A DNA stretch of 64,000 nt from a virus. This document shows positions 1 through 7,155 of the stretch, piece by piece. Within the stretch, counting starts at the first letter, position 1. The number at the start of each line of letters is the position of its first letter. The DNA lies in IMG/VR virus record IMGVR_UViG_3300050132_000038, positions 62,001-126,000 of that record; one strand, written 5' to 3'. The position numbers and the translations under genes were made by a program. The notes under the pieces are model-generated. The model was not told the DNA's origin. It saw nothing but the letters and a program-made list of their open reading frames with translations, and made no database searches.

Positions 1-1
1 C

Positions 2-10
2 TATTTACAT
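2..10 (-). promoter_or_regulatory. CTGTAAATA-type late-promoter-like motif
   Basis: The minus strand reads TGTAAATA directly after the stop codon of the exported-protein gene at 10-417. It would serve a gene lying to the left of the window. It belongs to the recurrent T4-late-like motif described in the findings. Confidence 0.4.
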
Positions 11-417
11 TAGTGCTGAATAGGAGTGGTCAGCGGAAGTGTTAATGTAATTGATTGACGGAAGACTGGACGCACATAAATGTCCTCACCACGTTCAAGC
101 ACACCATCGACGTGATAACCATTGCAGTACCACACGCCTCTAATCGGATCGCAGCTAACGTCTACAACACGAGGCCAGATCGTGCCTGCACTAGATTGCA
201 GTGGAAGATAACCAGGGACGTGATACAGGCCATCGGCAACAGGAGTTGCTGAGGAGTAACCGATAGTCTGTCCAAGGCTCGGCACACCAGAACCCATCGG
301 CACGTTAGCTACCAGGATGGATGGTGGATCGCCTGGAGGCATTCCACCATTGGTGAGTTCTTGTGCTTGCGCACTGAAGGCTACACCAAGCAGTGCTACT
401 AGTAAGAGTTGCTTCAT
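10..417 (-). CDS. exported protein of unknown function
   Basis: 135 residues. Residues 1-18 form a textbook signal peptide (basic n-region, Leu/Val/Ala core, cleavage after AQA), so the product probably goes to the periplasm or outer envelope. The mature part is Pro/Gly-rich and has two cysteines near residues 89 and 98 (SCDP..WYCNG) that could form a disulfide. The start is supported by AGGGAGCA seven bases upstream. It is the last of three signal-peptide genes in a row, which suggests a shared envelope-directed job. I recognise no family. Confidence 0.8.
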   Translation of the reverse strand: MKQLLLVALLGVAFSAQAQELTNGGMPPGDPPSILVANVPMGSGVPSLGQTIGYSSATPVADGLYHVPGYLPLQSSAGTIWPRVVDVSCDPIRGVWYCNGYHVDGVLERGEDIYVRPVFRQSITLTLPLTTPIQH

Positions 418-426
418 CGTTGCTCC

Positions 427-600
427 CTACTCCGTAGTTGAGTCCTTAGATGCATCGGCCTCTACACTAAGCTTGGCAACCAGTGCATCAACCTGATCCT
501 GCGTTGCGTGACCTTCTGCACGCGCTTCATCAGCCCGGTCCAGCCACTTTGCGTCTTCATTACCTCCGCTCGGGTCTTCATTACTATTATTTTCAGACAT
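427..600 (-). CDS. small acidic hypothetical protein
   Basis: 57 residues starting MSENNSNED. I chose the ATG at 600 because AAAGGAAC lies just upstream; the longer frame would need a TTG at 627 with no ribosome site. It is acidic, highly charged and probably partly disordered. It sits between two exported-protein genes in the same transcription direction. Function unknown. Confidence 0.65.
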   Translation of the reverse strand: MSENNSNEDPSGGNEDAKWLDRADEARAEGHATQDQVDALVAKLSVEADASKDSTTE

Positions 601-629
601 GATTAGTTCCTTTATGAGTTTATTCAAAA

Positions 630-1328
630 TTACTTGGTAACAGACTGCGCACGCATTTCCGCATTGGCTTTGATGATAGCGGCGTGTGCTTGAATTTCTT
701 CGGCGGTCTTCATCTGCGGCGTTACCGTCATCAGCACACCCTTCGAGTCCAACAAAGCGAGAGGGCGTTGAACAACGGCTGCTGCTACGGGTGCCGGAGT
801 AACGACCGAGCCAGGAGCAACTGCTTGGCCGGTATCAGGATCAATTAGAGGACGACCGGCTGCAACCCACTCGGCCTTCGTCATTGGGCAACCACGGCGA
901 ATGGTGGCCCCATCTTTGCGACGATCAATAACACCACCCGACACAGAGATCGAATAGCGAATGTCGTCATTGGTACAGAGAAGGGCCATTGCTGCGGAGT
1001 GCTCGCCCATGTTCCATTCTTCACGCGCGTTCTTCAACATCGTGCAATTGGAATCTGTCCAGGTCGAACCAAGGGCTACACCGAACGACATACCGGTCGC
1101 ACCCATCGACGAACTACCCATACACGTATCATTTGAAGAGGTGAGCGAGGGAGCGAATGCCGAGGAGGTTGCGTAGCGAACGGTACTATCAGAAACAGGG
1201 GCGAACAACAGGGAACCACCTTGTGCTGCACTCTGCGTACTTGCATTCGATGCCGTGCTTGCAGTCTGTGCAAAGGCTACAGCTGACGATAGAGAAAGTA
1301 CAGTTGCTACTAGGAGCTTCTTATTCAT
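630..1328 (-). CDS. exported protein, phage periplasmic type
   Basis: About 232 residues from the ATG at 1328 (MNKKLLVAT); the longer frame uses a TTG at 1340. A signal peptide ends near AFA|QTAST. The middle holds a cysteine-containing segment (STWTDSNCTMLKNAREEW..MALLC) of a type seen in exported proteins of phages and prophages of Gram-negative hosts. The C-terminus is Ala/Pro/Val-rich, then helical and charged. Function unknown; envelope location inferred from the leader. Confidence 0.75.
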   Translation of the reverse strand: MNKKLLVATVLSLSSAVAFAQTASTASNASTQSAAQGGSLLFAPVSDSTVRYATSSAFAPSLTSSNDTCMGSSSMGATGMSFGVALGSTWTDSNCTMLKNAREEWNMGEHSAAMALLCTNDDIRYSISVSGGVIDRRKDGATIRRGCPMTKAEWVAAGRPLIDPDTGQAVAPGSVVTPAPVAAAVVQRPLALLDSKGVLMTVTPQMKTAEEIQAHAAIIKANAEMRAQSVTK

Positions 1329-1362
1329 GTTTTCGTCCAATTAAGGAGGGCAAATGTGAAAA

Positions 1363-1396
1363 GAGGTGGATAGGGAACTTAATCCCTATCCACCTC
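1363..1396 (-). terminator. rho-independent terminator
   Basis: A perfect 13-bp stem (GAGGTGGATAGGG with CCCTATCCACCTC) with an 8-base loop lies just after the Ser/Gly-rich gene at 1432-2175. On the minus strand it is followed by TTTTC. It separates that gene from the next exported-protein gene. Confidence 0.85.
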
Positions 1397-1431
1397 AGTC
1401 TAGCTAGATGTTACGTGTGAAGCTTTGTTGA

Positions 1432-2175
1432 TTACGGGTTGTTGCTGACTGGGTTGTTGATAAGCGTTGCGCCTGCGCCTTCACCCGTCGTGATAGCACC
1501 GCCGAAGTTGAAACCACCATTCGTGTTAACAGTGATGGTGCTCGGATCGCTAAGAGCTGTACTACCAACCGTCAATCCCGAACCTTGGGTGGTAGCCGTT
1601 GCGCCCCAGGCGTCGCCCGTCAGCGTCGACGTAATATCCGTGGTGGACGTCGAACCGGTGGTCTTGTTTACGCTAGAGCTATTCGTGGACGAGAGGCTCG
1701 TGGTGTAGCTACCACCCTCAGCTGAACCAACAGCCCCACCTTGGTTTCTACCAGCAACAATGTTATTGCCACTGACCAGCGTAATATTACCGGAGCTGCT
1801 ACCGCCGTTTACTGTGGTATTCTCACTGGTGTTGGCGTCAGCCGAACCAGTCGAGACTGCGCTACCCGTGCCTGCGCCCGAGCTGAGGTTCCAGCCGTAT
1901 GCGCTACCGCTATTAGCAATAGTACCGGAGGTGGTTGCTACGCCGCTCTTGCTGATACCTGCCGTCGAGGTAACTGCAGAACTTTCGCTATTGAAAGCTT
2001 GAGACTCGCTCGATCCACCATTGAAAGAACTAAAGCTACCGCTAATCGTGTTAGCAACTCCTGCGCCACCACCAGTACTGGCCGAGACACCAGCAGGAAT
2101 AGTCGAAGGGCTACCTGCAAAAGCCGAAGCTGCGAACATTGCGGAAATAGCTGCGGCGATAATGATCTTGTTCAT
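1432..2175 (-). CDS. exported Ser/Gly/Thr-rich low-complexity protein
   Basis: 247 residues. Residues 1-20 are a signal peptide (MNKIIIAAAISAMFAASAFA). The rest is Ser, Gly, Thr, Ala and Asn with almost no Lys, Arg, Cys or aromatics, as in secreted fibrous or surface proteins. Spaced imperfect repeats such as STAG, STGS and TTGS are visible. Single-gene unit: a terminator follows at 1363-1396, and a long leader with a CTGTAAATA motif at 2326-2334 precedes it. Likely secreted or surface exposed; exact role unknown. Confidence 0.75.
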   Translation of the reverse strand: MNKIIIAAAISAMFAASAFAGSPSTIPAGVSASTGGGAGVANTISGSFSSFNGGSSESQAFNSESSAVTSTAGISKSGVATTSGTIANSGSAYGWNLSSGAGTGSAVSTGSADANTSENTTVNGGSSSGNITLVSGNNIVAGRNQGGAVGSAEGGSYTTSLSSTNSSSVNKTTGSTSTTDITSTLTGDAWGATATTQGSGLTVGSTALSDPSTITVNTNGGFNFGGAITTGEGAGATLINNPVSNNP

Positions 2176-2325
2176 GTGTGTGATATTCCAAATTGGATTT
2201 TGAATGAAGGTTTGTTTTCTCTACAGCTTACTGCGATCTATACTACGGGTGCTGCTAATCAGTGAAGCTATAGAGTCAAAAGATCTTAATCATTACTTTT
2301 CTATTTGTTGGAATTCGTTACTTGT

Positions 2326-2334
2326 TATTTACAG
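2326..2334 (-). promoter_or_regulatory. CTGTAAATA late-promoter-like motif
   Basis: CTGTAAATA on the minus strand, about 150 bases upstream of the secreted Ser/Gly-rich gene and just downstream of tRNA-Gln. The rest of 2176-2347 is AT-rich with no convincing gene. Confidence 0.5.
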
Positions 2335-2347
2335 CAGTGAAAAACTT

Positions 2348-2422
2348 TGGCAGGGGAGGAAGGGATCGAACCTTCGCGTGCTAGTGTCAAAGACTAGTGC
2401 CGTACCACTTGGCTACTCCCCT
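2348..2422 (-). tRNA. tRNA-Gln (anticodon TTG)
   Basis: The minus strand folds into a full cloverleaf. The 7-bp acceptor is AGGGGAG/CTCCCCT, the D arm has AGCCAAGTGGT, and the anticodon stem is CTAGT/ACTAG around the loop CTTTGAC, giving anticodon TTG. The T arm has GGTTCGATCC. The 3' CCA is encoded. It would read CAA and CAG codons. A CTGTAAATA-type motif lies 13 bases upstream, so the tRNA may be made late from a phage promoter. It is the only tRNA I see in the window. Confidence 0.93.
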
Positions 2423-2435
2423 ACTTCATACTCTT

Positions 2436-2444
2436 TATTTACAC
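2436..2444 (-). promoter_or_regulatory. TGTAAATA late-promoter-like motif before tRNA-Gln
   Basis: GTGTAAATAAAGAG on the minus strand, overlapping the stop codon of the 86-residue gene and 13 bases upstream of the tRNA 5' end. The spacing suits transcription start at or near the tRNA. Confidence 0.5.
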
Positions 2445-2704
2445 TAGTACGAACAGCGACTAGCAATGGTCTTGCCATTCTCGTTCATAACGTAGGCGTT
2501 ACCTACTAGTGGATAGGGCATCTCGGAACCATCACGGCGTTTGATAAGTGCCACTACCTTGCAGGTGTACTCACGATATGTTTCAGACTCACCTGTACGA
2601 AGGAACTGCAATACTTCGTCATCGGTGATCTGGACGAGGGTGAAATCCTTGGCTGGATCGTCGTCAGGCATATCTTGTTCTGACATTAACTTCAATGTAA
2701 GCAT
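2444..2704 (-). CDS. hypothetical protein
   Basis: 86 residues, acidic N-terminal half (EQDMPDDDPAKDF) and a C-terminal half with short predicted beta strands (CKVVALIKRRDGSEM..NAYVMNENGKTI). The start is supported by AGGAGTAGG five bases upstream. No family recognised. Confidence 0.7.
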   Translation of the reverse strand: MLTLKLMSEQDMPDDDPAKDFTLVQITDDEVLQFLRTGESETYREYTCKVVALIKRRDGSEMPYPLVGNAYVMNENGKTIASRCSY

Positions 2705-2757
2705 TTTCCTACTCCTAGTAATTGAGCATCTCTGCTCATTGATAAACCTTGCACTCT

Positions 2758-2859
2758 TTAGTTACAGTGTATACCCGATACTATGTCGAACAGCACTATG
2801 CCAACCATTGCTACGAATAGAATAGCCTCTAGCCAGCTACCACCATCAGAATCACGCAT
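2758..2859 (-). CDS. 33-residue single-pass membrane peptide
   Basis: A short frame starting MRDSDGGSW with GGAATAAGG just upstream. Residues 9-30 are a hydrophobic helix (WLEAILFVAMVGIVLF), so the product should span the inner membrane once. It follows the bPH membrane protein gene and could share its location. A CTGTAAATA motif stands 47 bases upstream. Small membrane proteins of this type recur in the window. Confidence 0.6.
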   Translation of the reverse strand: MRDSDGGSWLEAILFVAMVGIVLFDIVSGIHCN

Positions 2860-2905
2860 CCTTATTCCTTATTTGAAGGTCTAGCAAAAGTAGGAATCTA
2901 CTCTT

Positions 2906-2914
2906 TATTTACAG
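2906..2914 (-). promoter_or_regulatory. CTGTAAATA late-promoter-like motif
   Basis: CTGTAAATAAAGAG on the minus strand. The TAA inside the motif is the stop codon of the bPH-domain gene. The next gene is the 33-residue membrane peptide. Confidence 0.5.
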
Positions 2915-3310
2915 TTGAGCCTCAGAAAACTTTTTACGGAACTCCAGGGGCTTCGAGATACCCAGGAACGGCTCTTGGGGATTACCAGCACCTGCCACAA
3001 CCACCGAACCGTAATTCAAGATGCGACCCATGAAGGTTTGATCCACGCGAATCGTTTCAACTTTTGACAACGGGATCTCGATCACTCTACGACTGATAAA
3101 ACCTTTCTTCGACACCAACCGCTTGTTTGTAATCACCAACTCAGTTGTGGCAAAGTTGCAGAACACCAGCAATAGCAAGATCAAGCCGATACCAAACACT
3201 GGAATAAGGATGATGCCGAGGACGATCATCCAGAAGGAATTCCACAAACTAAGTGATGCGGTGTAGACAACGTGCTCGCCTTGCGTGAGTGTCTTTTCAG
3301 TGTACGTCAT
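2909..3310 (-). CDS. membrane protein with bacterial PH domain (bPH2/YdbT type)
   Basis: 133 residues. Two adjoining hydrophobic segments (about residues 22-56) form a membrane hairpin. They are followed by a bPH2-type domain: ELVITNKRLVSKKGFISRR, then IPLSKVETIRVDQ and GRILNYGSVVV, the diagnostic strands of that family. bPH2 proteins are membrane-anchored with a cytoplasmic PH-like fold; their biochemical role is poorly known. A CTGTAAATA motif ends only six bases before the ATG, so a transcript from it would have almost no leader. The last Leu codon and stop lie within another copy of the motif. Confidence 0.8.
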   Translation of the reverse strand: MTYTEKTLTQGEHVVYTASLSLWNSFWMIVLGIILIPVFGIGLILLLLVFCNFATTELVITNKRLVSKKGFISRRVIEIPLSKVETIRVDQTFMGRILNYGSVVVAGAGNPQEPFLGISKPLEFRKKFSEAQL

Positions 3311-3316
3311 GTTCTT

Positions 3317-3325
3317 TATTTACAG
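3317..3325 (-). promoter_or_regulatory. CTGTAAATA motif immediately before the bPH gene
   Basis: CTGTAAATAAAGAAC then ATG on the minus strand. The motif includes the stop TAA of the upstream gene. If it works as a T4-like late box, transcription would start at or next to the ATG at 3310. Confidence 0.5.
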
Positions 3326-3610
3326 GGGGTAATCAGGTGCAGCTGCAAGTATGGCACGGTAAGCAGCTTCCATACTACTGTATCGTCCAGTATGTTCCGC
3401 CTGTTCACAGTGAACACCTGCGATAACCATCTTGTCTGTAGGCTCCAGAGGTACCAACTTCCATCCGGCTAACAGAGCTTGATGCGCACGCCAGAATCGC
3501 TGCAGCACGGCACGTTCAGTAGGACAACCGTCGGCTTCTTTACATACACTGTCGGCACTCTCTGCATCACACGATACACAAGCCTTCGGGAACTCGACAA
3601 CATTGCTCAT
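3320..3610 (-). CDS. phage hypothetical protein, cysteine-rich N-terminus
   Basis: 96 residues. The N-terminal part has CVSC..VCKEADGC, a possible metal-binding cluster. The C-terminal part (AGWKLVPLEPTDKMVIAG then YRAILAAAPDYP) is a short module common in small phage proteins (KLVPxEPTxxM...YxAxLxAAP). The start has AAGGACG upstream. Function unknown. Confidence 0.7.
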   Translation of the reverse strand: MSNVVEFPKACVSCDAESADSVCKEADGCPTERAVLQRFWRAHQALLAGWKLVPLEPTDKMVIAGVHCEQAEHTGRYSSMEAAYRAILAAAPDYPL

Positions 3611-3642
3611 CTTACGTCCTTGTTGGTAATACGCATACAGGT

Positions 3643-3651
3643 TATTTACAG
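3643..3651 (-). promoter_or_regulatory. CTGTAAATA late-promoter-like motif
   Basis: CTGTAAATAACC on the minus strand, containing the stop TAA of the gene at 3646-3867 and lying 33 bases upstream of the start at 3610. Confidence 0.5.
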
Positions 3652-3867
3652 TAGGTTTCCGTTTTCATCGTAGGTGGCGACTATGCCGCGGGTATCCCAC
3701 TTTATCTTTGCTTGCTGATCCCTAGCTACTTGGTGTTTGACGTGATCTTCAGCGTCACCCCTATAGAAGAACGGTTTACTGCAGGTACACCAGAAGAAGA
3801 ACTCGCGTCGCTGTACTACATGATACCCGTCTGCTCTACGCTTAATTCGATACTTTGGTTTGTTCAT
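3646..3867 (-). CDS. small basic hypothetical protein
   Basis: 73 residues from the ATG at 3867 (MNKPKYRIKRRADGYHV). The longer frame to 3984 would run deep into the neighbouring gene. It has one WCTCSK cysteine pair and ends YDENGNLL. It overlaps the upstream gene by 26 bases in another frame, and its ribosome site is weak, so translation may be coupled. No family recognised. Confidence 0.6.
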   Translation of the reverse strand: MNKPKYRIKRRADGYHVVQRREFFFWCTCSKPFFYRGDAEDHVKHQVARDQQAKIKWDTRGIVATYDENGNLL

Positions 3868-4153
3868 AGTTTGCGGTGATTGGACATACGTGGAGAGGGC
3901 ACACAATACGCAGCCACGACTTCTCAATCTTATACTCGAAGGTTGAACTCTCGTTGAATAACTCGTGCTCCTGCCCACTTGCATGAAGCATCCGCATACT
4001 ATTTACAGTGAGTGCAAGTGTCTCAGGGGTGTGCGGTTGAGTAGATAATTCATACAGCACTTCCTTCACCGTTGGGTTCGAGTCAAACCTCAACGTGAAG
4101 TGCTGGGTGCGTACTGGCGTTACCATCACCACATAGTATACATGCTGCTCCAT
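3842..4153 (-). CDS. hypothetical protein
   Basis: 103 residues with a strong CTGAGGAGTC ribosome site. The N-terminal half looks like alternating beta strands (MEQHVYYVVMVTPVRTQHFTLRF) followed by an amphipathic helix. No recognised motif. It overlaps the 73-residue gene downstream. Confidence 0.65.
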   Translation of the reverse strand: MEQHVYYVVMVTPVRTQHFTLRFDSNPTVKEVLYELSTQPHTPETLALTVNSMRMLHASGQEHELFNESSTFEYKIEKSWLRIVCPLHVCPITANYEQTKVSN

Positions 4154-4188
4154 TTTCGACTCCTCAGAATCCGAAGAGCCGAAGCTCC

Positions 4189-4506
4189 TCAGTAATGAAC
4201 AGTAGGGAGTGAATAGCGGATCTTCCAGGTCGGCCTACATCTTTCAAACTCCCAGATGTTTAACGGCTTTCCTATAGCGCTCTCGTTGCCCACCCACTCC
4301 CTAACCTTACGCGCACAGTGCGCTCTACTTTGAGACTTGAATGTTGAAACCCGCAAGAGTTCCAGAACTGTTATTGCTTCATCGGTATTACAAGCACGTA
4401 CAATCTTAAGGTACTGCTCAAGTGTGAGATCAACCTGGGCAGCGAACAGTGCTTGTCGTTCTCTCAATACACTAACAATATCAACACCCTCAATAGCGGC
4501 ATACAT
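4189..4506 (-). CDS. hypothetical helical protein
   Basis: 105 residues, mostly helical (VSVLRERQALFAAQVDLTLEQYLKIVRAC). The start follows AGGAGGATCG. It follows the sigma-like gene on the same strand. No family recognised. Confidence 0.65.
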   Translation of the reverse strand: MYAAIEGVDIVSVLRERQALFAAQVDLTLEQYLKIVRACNTDEAITVLELLRVSTFKSQSRAHCARKVREWVGNESAIGKPLNIWEFERCRPTWKIRYSLPTVHY

Positions 4507-4564
4507 AGCGATCCTCCTGTGTTACTGGGAAGGGCTTGTACCGATGACCTACAGTTCTGTTTTT

Positions 4565-5524
4565 TTATACTAACTCTGTGCGGAGCTTCTCGAACAGGTT
4601 TTGAACTTGCGTCTCAGTAAAGCTAAAGTATTTTGAAGCCTTGCGTAAGTATCGTGGATAGGAAATCTCCTCTATCAAACTTGAGTTATCGACCTCTAAG
4701 TAATCCGAAAACCCTTCGTCGTGGTGCCCTGCACAACACATTAAAAATCGTTGAACGTCCTCACGCATACCCTTCTTCTCTGCCAGGGATACCAAGGTCT
4801 CCAACTTGTCTTTGAGGTCACGCTGCGGTTCATCGTCAACCGCTACGTGTGCCAGTGTGTCGTATGCAACATGGCGAGCTTCAAACAATCCCTCTGCCGT
4901 CTTTTGCAATCTATTGCGAGACGGTGCCGTGTAATACTGAATCTGATTCTGCCCGCAGTTGTGAATCGCAGACTTCGCTACGTTGGTTACGTGAAGCAGC
5001 GATTCAAAACGAGGATACGTTACATAGATGGCTCGCATCGCCCACGTGGTCATCTCTGTTTCCAGAAGCGACCGTTCAATGCCATAGGACCGAATCAGGA
5101 ACAGCAAACACTTTGAAATGTATTTACCAATGTACTGAGACATTGCCTGGCAGTTCAACGTGTCACCAACGATTGCGTCCAGGTCGTCAGGGGTCCACGC
5201 GTCAAACTTGATACTCAGGTGCTTCAGGTTCAGCTTCGATAGCAAACGATAATCGGAGGAGGCGATGCCATACGCTTTATACTTCGGTGCCTCTGTGTTG
5301 TAGTGCCGTGCTTTATGCACAGCCCACGCATACGTCTTGCAGTTCTTGAGAACGTAACCATCCTTGCGAATGGAGTGCAACACCTTATCTGAAATCTCAC
5401 GGTCGTCGATGAAGTGAACGAGTTGGATCTGAGTGATACGGTGAAACAGGTAGGCGAATACTGCACCGCCTACCTTGAGCACAGTCTTCTGATCTAGGTT
5501 CCAAAGTTTCGACAGTGAAGTCAT
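4565..5524 (-). CDS. putative phage sigma-like transcription factor
   Basis: 319 residues. I see no diagnostic motif, but the middle resembles sigma70-family regions 2.3-3.0: the stretch around residues 185-215 (TNVAKSAIHN, then APSRNRLQKT) has the spacing of the heat-shock sigma pattern WIKAEIHE...TTKAQRKL. The C-terminus (SYPRYLRKASKYFSFTETQV) reads like a region-4 helix-turn-helix. If correct it is the natural candidate to recognise the CTGTAAATA motifs, as gp55 does for T4 late promoters. The alternative is an unrelated helical protein. The stop of the upstream Zn-finger gene lies four bases before its ATG, so the two are co-translated. Confidence 0.4.
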   Translation of the reverse strand: MTSLSKLWNLDQKTVLKVGGAVFAYLFHRITQIQLVHFIDDREISDKVLHSIRKDGYVLKNCKTYAWAVHKARHYNTEAPKYKAYGIASSDYRLLSKLNLKHLSIKFDAWTPDDLDAIVGDTLNCQAMSQYIGKYISKCLLFLIRSYGIERSLLETEMTTWAMRAIYVTYPRFESLLHVTNVAKSAIHNCGQNQIQYYTAPSRNRLQKTAEGLFEARHVAYDTLAHVAVDDEPQRDLKDKLETLVSLAEKKGMREDVQRFLMCCAGHHDEGFSDYLEVDNSSLIEEISYPRYLRKASKYFSFTETQVQNLFEKLRTELV

Positions 5525-5527
5525 GGC

Positions 5528-6205
5528 TTACCTCCCCTTGATAGTGAACTCAAGCGGATCAGTCTTGCGCCGCGTCTTCTTTTCTTCTTTGTTGTACCAG
5601 TCAGAGGGGACTGAGTCGATGCTCGGTGGTTCATAGTTATCGACGACCGATGCCTTCTTGATAATCTTGTTCTGTGGATCGAATATCAATCCAGCCTCAG
5701 TCAGCTCTGCTTTCTTTTTCTTCCACTCCGAGAACACCATAAGGTCTTCACTGGAAGTGAGAAACGATGTGAACCGTGATCCCCTGGTTTTCATACTGGG
5801 TGAACCAATCAACATCAGCTCACCACTGCTGGTATACCCTGCTGAATACGCTGCCAAGTAATTCGAGATGTAATCGCGACCAACACGGAAGAACAACTTG
5901 GTGCCAATCGGAAACTTCTTTTTCTTCTGACCACGAAACATGCCTAAGAGAATTCGACGCTGCTTGTGCGTCGTGCTTTGGAACAGTGCTGCGATTTGAA
6001 CAAACTGATCGGTGTTCGTTGCCAATGCCGTGATGTCAGGTGTGAAGCACTTTGGTGCTAAACCAACTGCTCGTACTCCTTCCGCTGAACAAACTGCCTC
6101 TCGGGTTGAATGAGCATGATGACGGAAATGGAGGCACTCGCCACAGCGAAACGCCTCATCCAAAGATTTAGCACTAGCTGTGCCGAGCACGTTCTTTTTC
6201 AACAT
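5528..6205 (-). CDS. hypothetical protein with N-terminal zinc-finger-like motif
   Basis: 225 residues. Residues 21-53 hold CGECLHF...CSAE...KCFTPD, a four-cysteine pattern that could bind zinc. The rest is basic, with KKKKF and SEWKKKKAEL patches and a Lys/Arg-rich end. A short Cys motif of the same kind (CKECKYL) occurs in the protein at 19068-19400. It is cotranscribed with the sigma-like gene; a nucleic-acid role fits but is inferred. Confidence 0.65.
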   Translation of the reverse strand: MLKKNVLGTASAKSLDEAFRCGECLHFRHHAHSTREAVCSAEGVRAVGLAPKCFTPDITALATNTDQFVQIAALFQSTTHKQRRILLGMFRGQKKKKFPIGTKLFFRVGRDYISNYLAAYSAGYTSSGELMLIGSPSMKTRGSRFTSFLTSSEDLMVFSEWKKKKAELTEAGLIFDPQNKIIKKASVVDNYEPPSIDSVPSDWYNKEEKKTRRKTDPLEFTIKGR

Positions 6206-6260
6206 ATTGGGATAGGGTTTTCTATAATTCTAGTTGATGGAAATTTCGTTATTCCGTCAG

Positions 6261-6282
6261 TAGCGTGAGTCCGTTCACGCTA
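6261..6282. terminator. stem-loop
   Basis: An 8-bp perfect stem TAGCGTGA/TCACGCTA with a 6-base loop in the gene-free stretch 6206-6366. It may end transcripts from the gene at 6367-6531. There is no T-run, so its role is uncertain. Confidence 0.4.
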
Positions 6283-6321
6283 GGTTCTCCGTTGTGCCGA
6301 CACCTTATTATCGCATGAAAA

Positions 6322-6359
6322 TGGGGGTCATGTCAATACCCCCACTTTTCGGGGTATTG
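6322..6359 (-). terminator. overlapping alternative hairpins (attenuator-like)
   Basis: Two stems share one arm. CAATACCCC/GGGGTATTG is 9 bp (6334-6342 with 6351-6359). TGGGGG/CCCCCA is 6 bp (6322-6327 with 6339-6344) and on the minus strand is followed by TTTTC. They cannot form together, as in a terminator/antiterminator pair between the 54-residue gene and the Zn-finger/sigma-like operon. Confidence 0.5.
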
Positions 6360-6366
6360 CACAGAA

Positions 6367-6531
6367 TTATTCAGTGATCTCGCCTTCTGGGTAGTGAATA
6401 GCTTCCCAGGCCATCATAGCATCAGTGATCTCGATGAACTCAGGATTCACCCAGGGATCCTCGTCCGTGTCCACAATAGCGTTGCCCTTAGCTGTGGCCT
6501 GCCTGTACTCTTCTTCAGTACTGATAATCAT
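6367..6531 (-). CDS. small acidic hypothetical protein
   Basis: 54 residues (MIISTEEEYRQATAKGN...), acidic, with a strong AGGGAGGT ribosome site. Its ATG overlaps the stop of the upstream gene as ATGA, so translation is coupled. No family recognised. Confidence 0.7.
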   Translation of the reverse strand: MIISTEEEYRQATAKGNAIVDTDEDPWVNPEFIEITDAMMAWEAIHYPEGEITE

Positions 6532-6809
6532 AAGACCTCCCTGGTATCTGTAAAATCCTTTGCGAGCAGGATCGGCTTGTCTAGTGCTTCGAGCATTCTA
6601 TGCAGAACTCTTTTAGCACCGTCATCCCCTGCATCTACGTCCCACACAATAGTGGCCGGGCGCGTACTGTACGACTGTGGAACATCATTATAGTAAGAGA
6701 CTTCGTGTACTGCTCTCCAAGTCTCTTTCTCGCCCCCAACTAAGGCAGTGCTCTCCACTACGCGATAATTCCAACTACTCTTGGGTTCGGTCGTATCAAT
6801 GATCGTCAT
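6528..6809 (-). CDS. hypothetical protein
   Basis: 93 residues, mixed alpha/beta, with several aromatic residues (SSWNYRVVES, WRAVHEVSYYNDVP). The ribosome site is TAGGGG, 7-8 bases before the start. It is translationally coupled to the 54-residue gene. No family recognised. Confidence 0.65.
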   Translation of the reverse strand: MTIIDTTEPKSSWNYRVVESTALVGGEKETWRAVHEVSYYNDVPQSYSTRPATIVWDVDAGDDGAKRVLHRMLEALDKPILLAKDFTDTREVL

Positions 6810-6824
6810 TCAGGCCCCTAGTGG

Positions 6825-7151
6825 TTAGCGAACGATTGCAATGCCTGAGGTGTTCTCGAGGTAGATGTCTTCCAGCTGCTTGGGTACCGGACGCATGAGA
6901 ATGTACATCTCCGTGTCAAAGTCGATCTCGTCTAGTGCAGGGAATACACCGAGCGTTAGGTAAGGCATCATCGAGATTGACAGTTGACCTTGTTGACCCG
7001 TGCCTTGAACAATCAATGACATTGGCTTCTTGAGGGTTGCATACAGCATATCGTTTACTACTAGGCGCCCCAGTACGGTACTACCATTAGTAAGGTGAAT
7101 GGCAACTACGTCGTTGAGTTTCGGCTGGTGGGTGTTATTGATTTCAGTCAT
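6825..7151 (-). CDS. phage Sm-like (LSm/Hfq-fold) protein
   Basis: 108 residues. Residues 12-45 show the Sm1 pattern, NDVVAIHLTNGSTVLGRLVV followed by LYATLKKPMSLIV. A second half (MMPYLTLG, then YILMRPVPKQLEDIY) and the end ENTSGIAIV match small Sm-like proteins frequent in T4-like and marine phages, which end xxTSGIxI. Such proteins form rings and are presumed RNA binders. Homology is inferred from pattern alone. It lies directly downstream of the HNH/RHH gene. Confidence 0.7.
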   Translation of the reverse strand: MTEINNTHQPKLNDVVAIHLTNGSTVLGRLVVNDMLYATLKKPMSLIVQGTGQQGQLSISMMPYLTLGVFPALDEIDFDTEMYILMRPVPKQLEDIYLENTSGIAIVR

Positions 7152-7155
7152 TGTG

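Noticed and set aside
4000-4008. CTGTAAATA inside a coding region (also 40001, 43284, 43373)
   Set aside because: These copies lie within genes and are not clearly placed before a start, so they are not listed as promoters.
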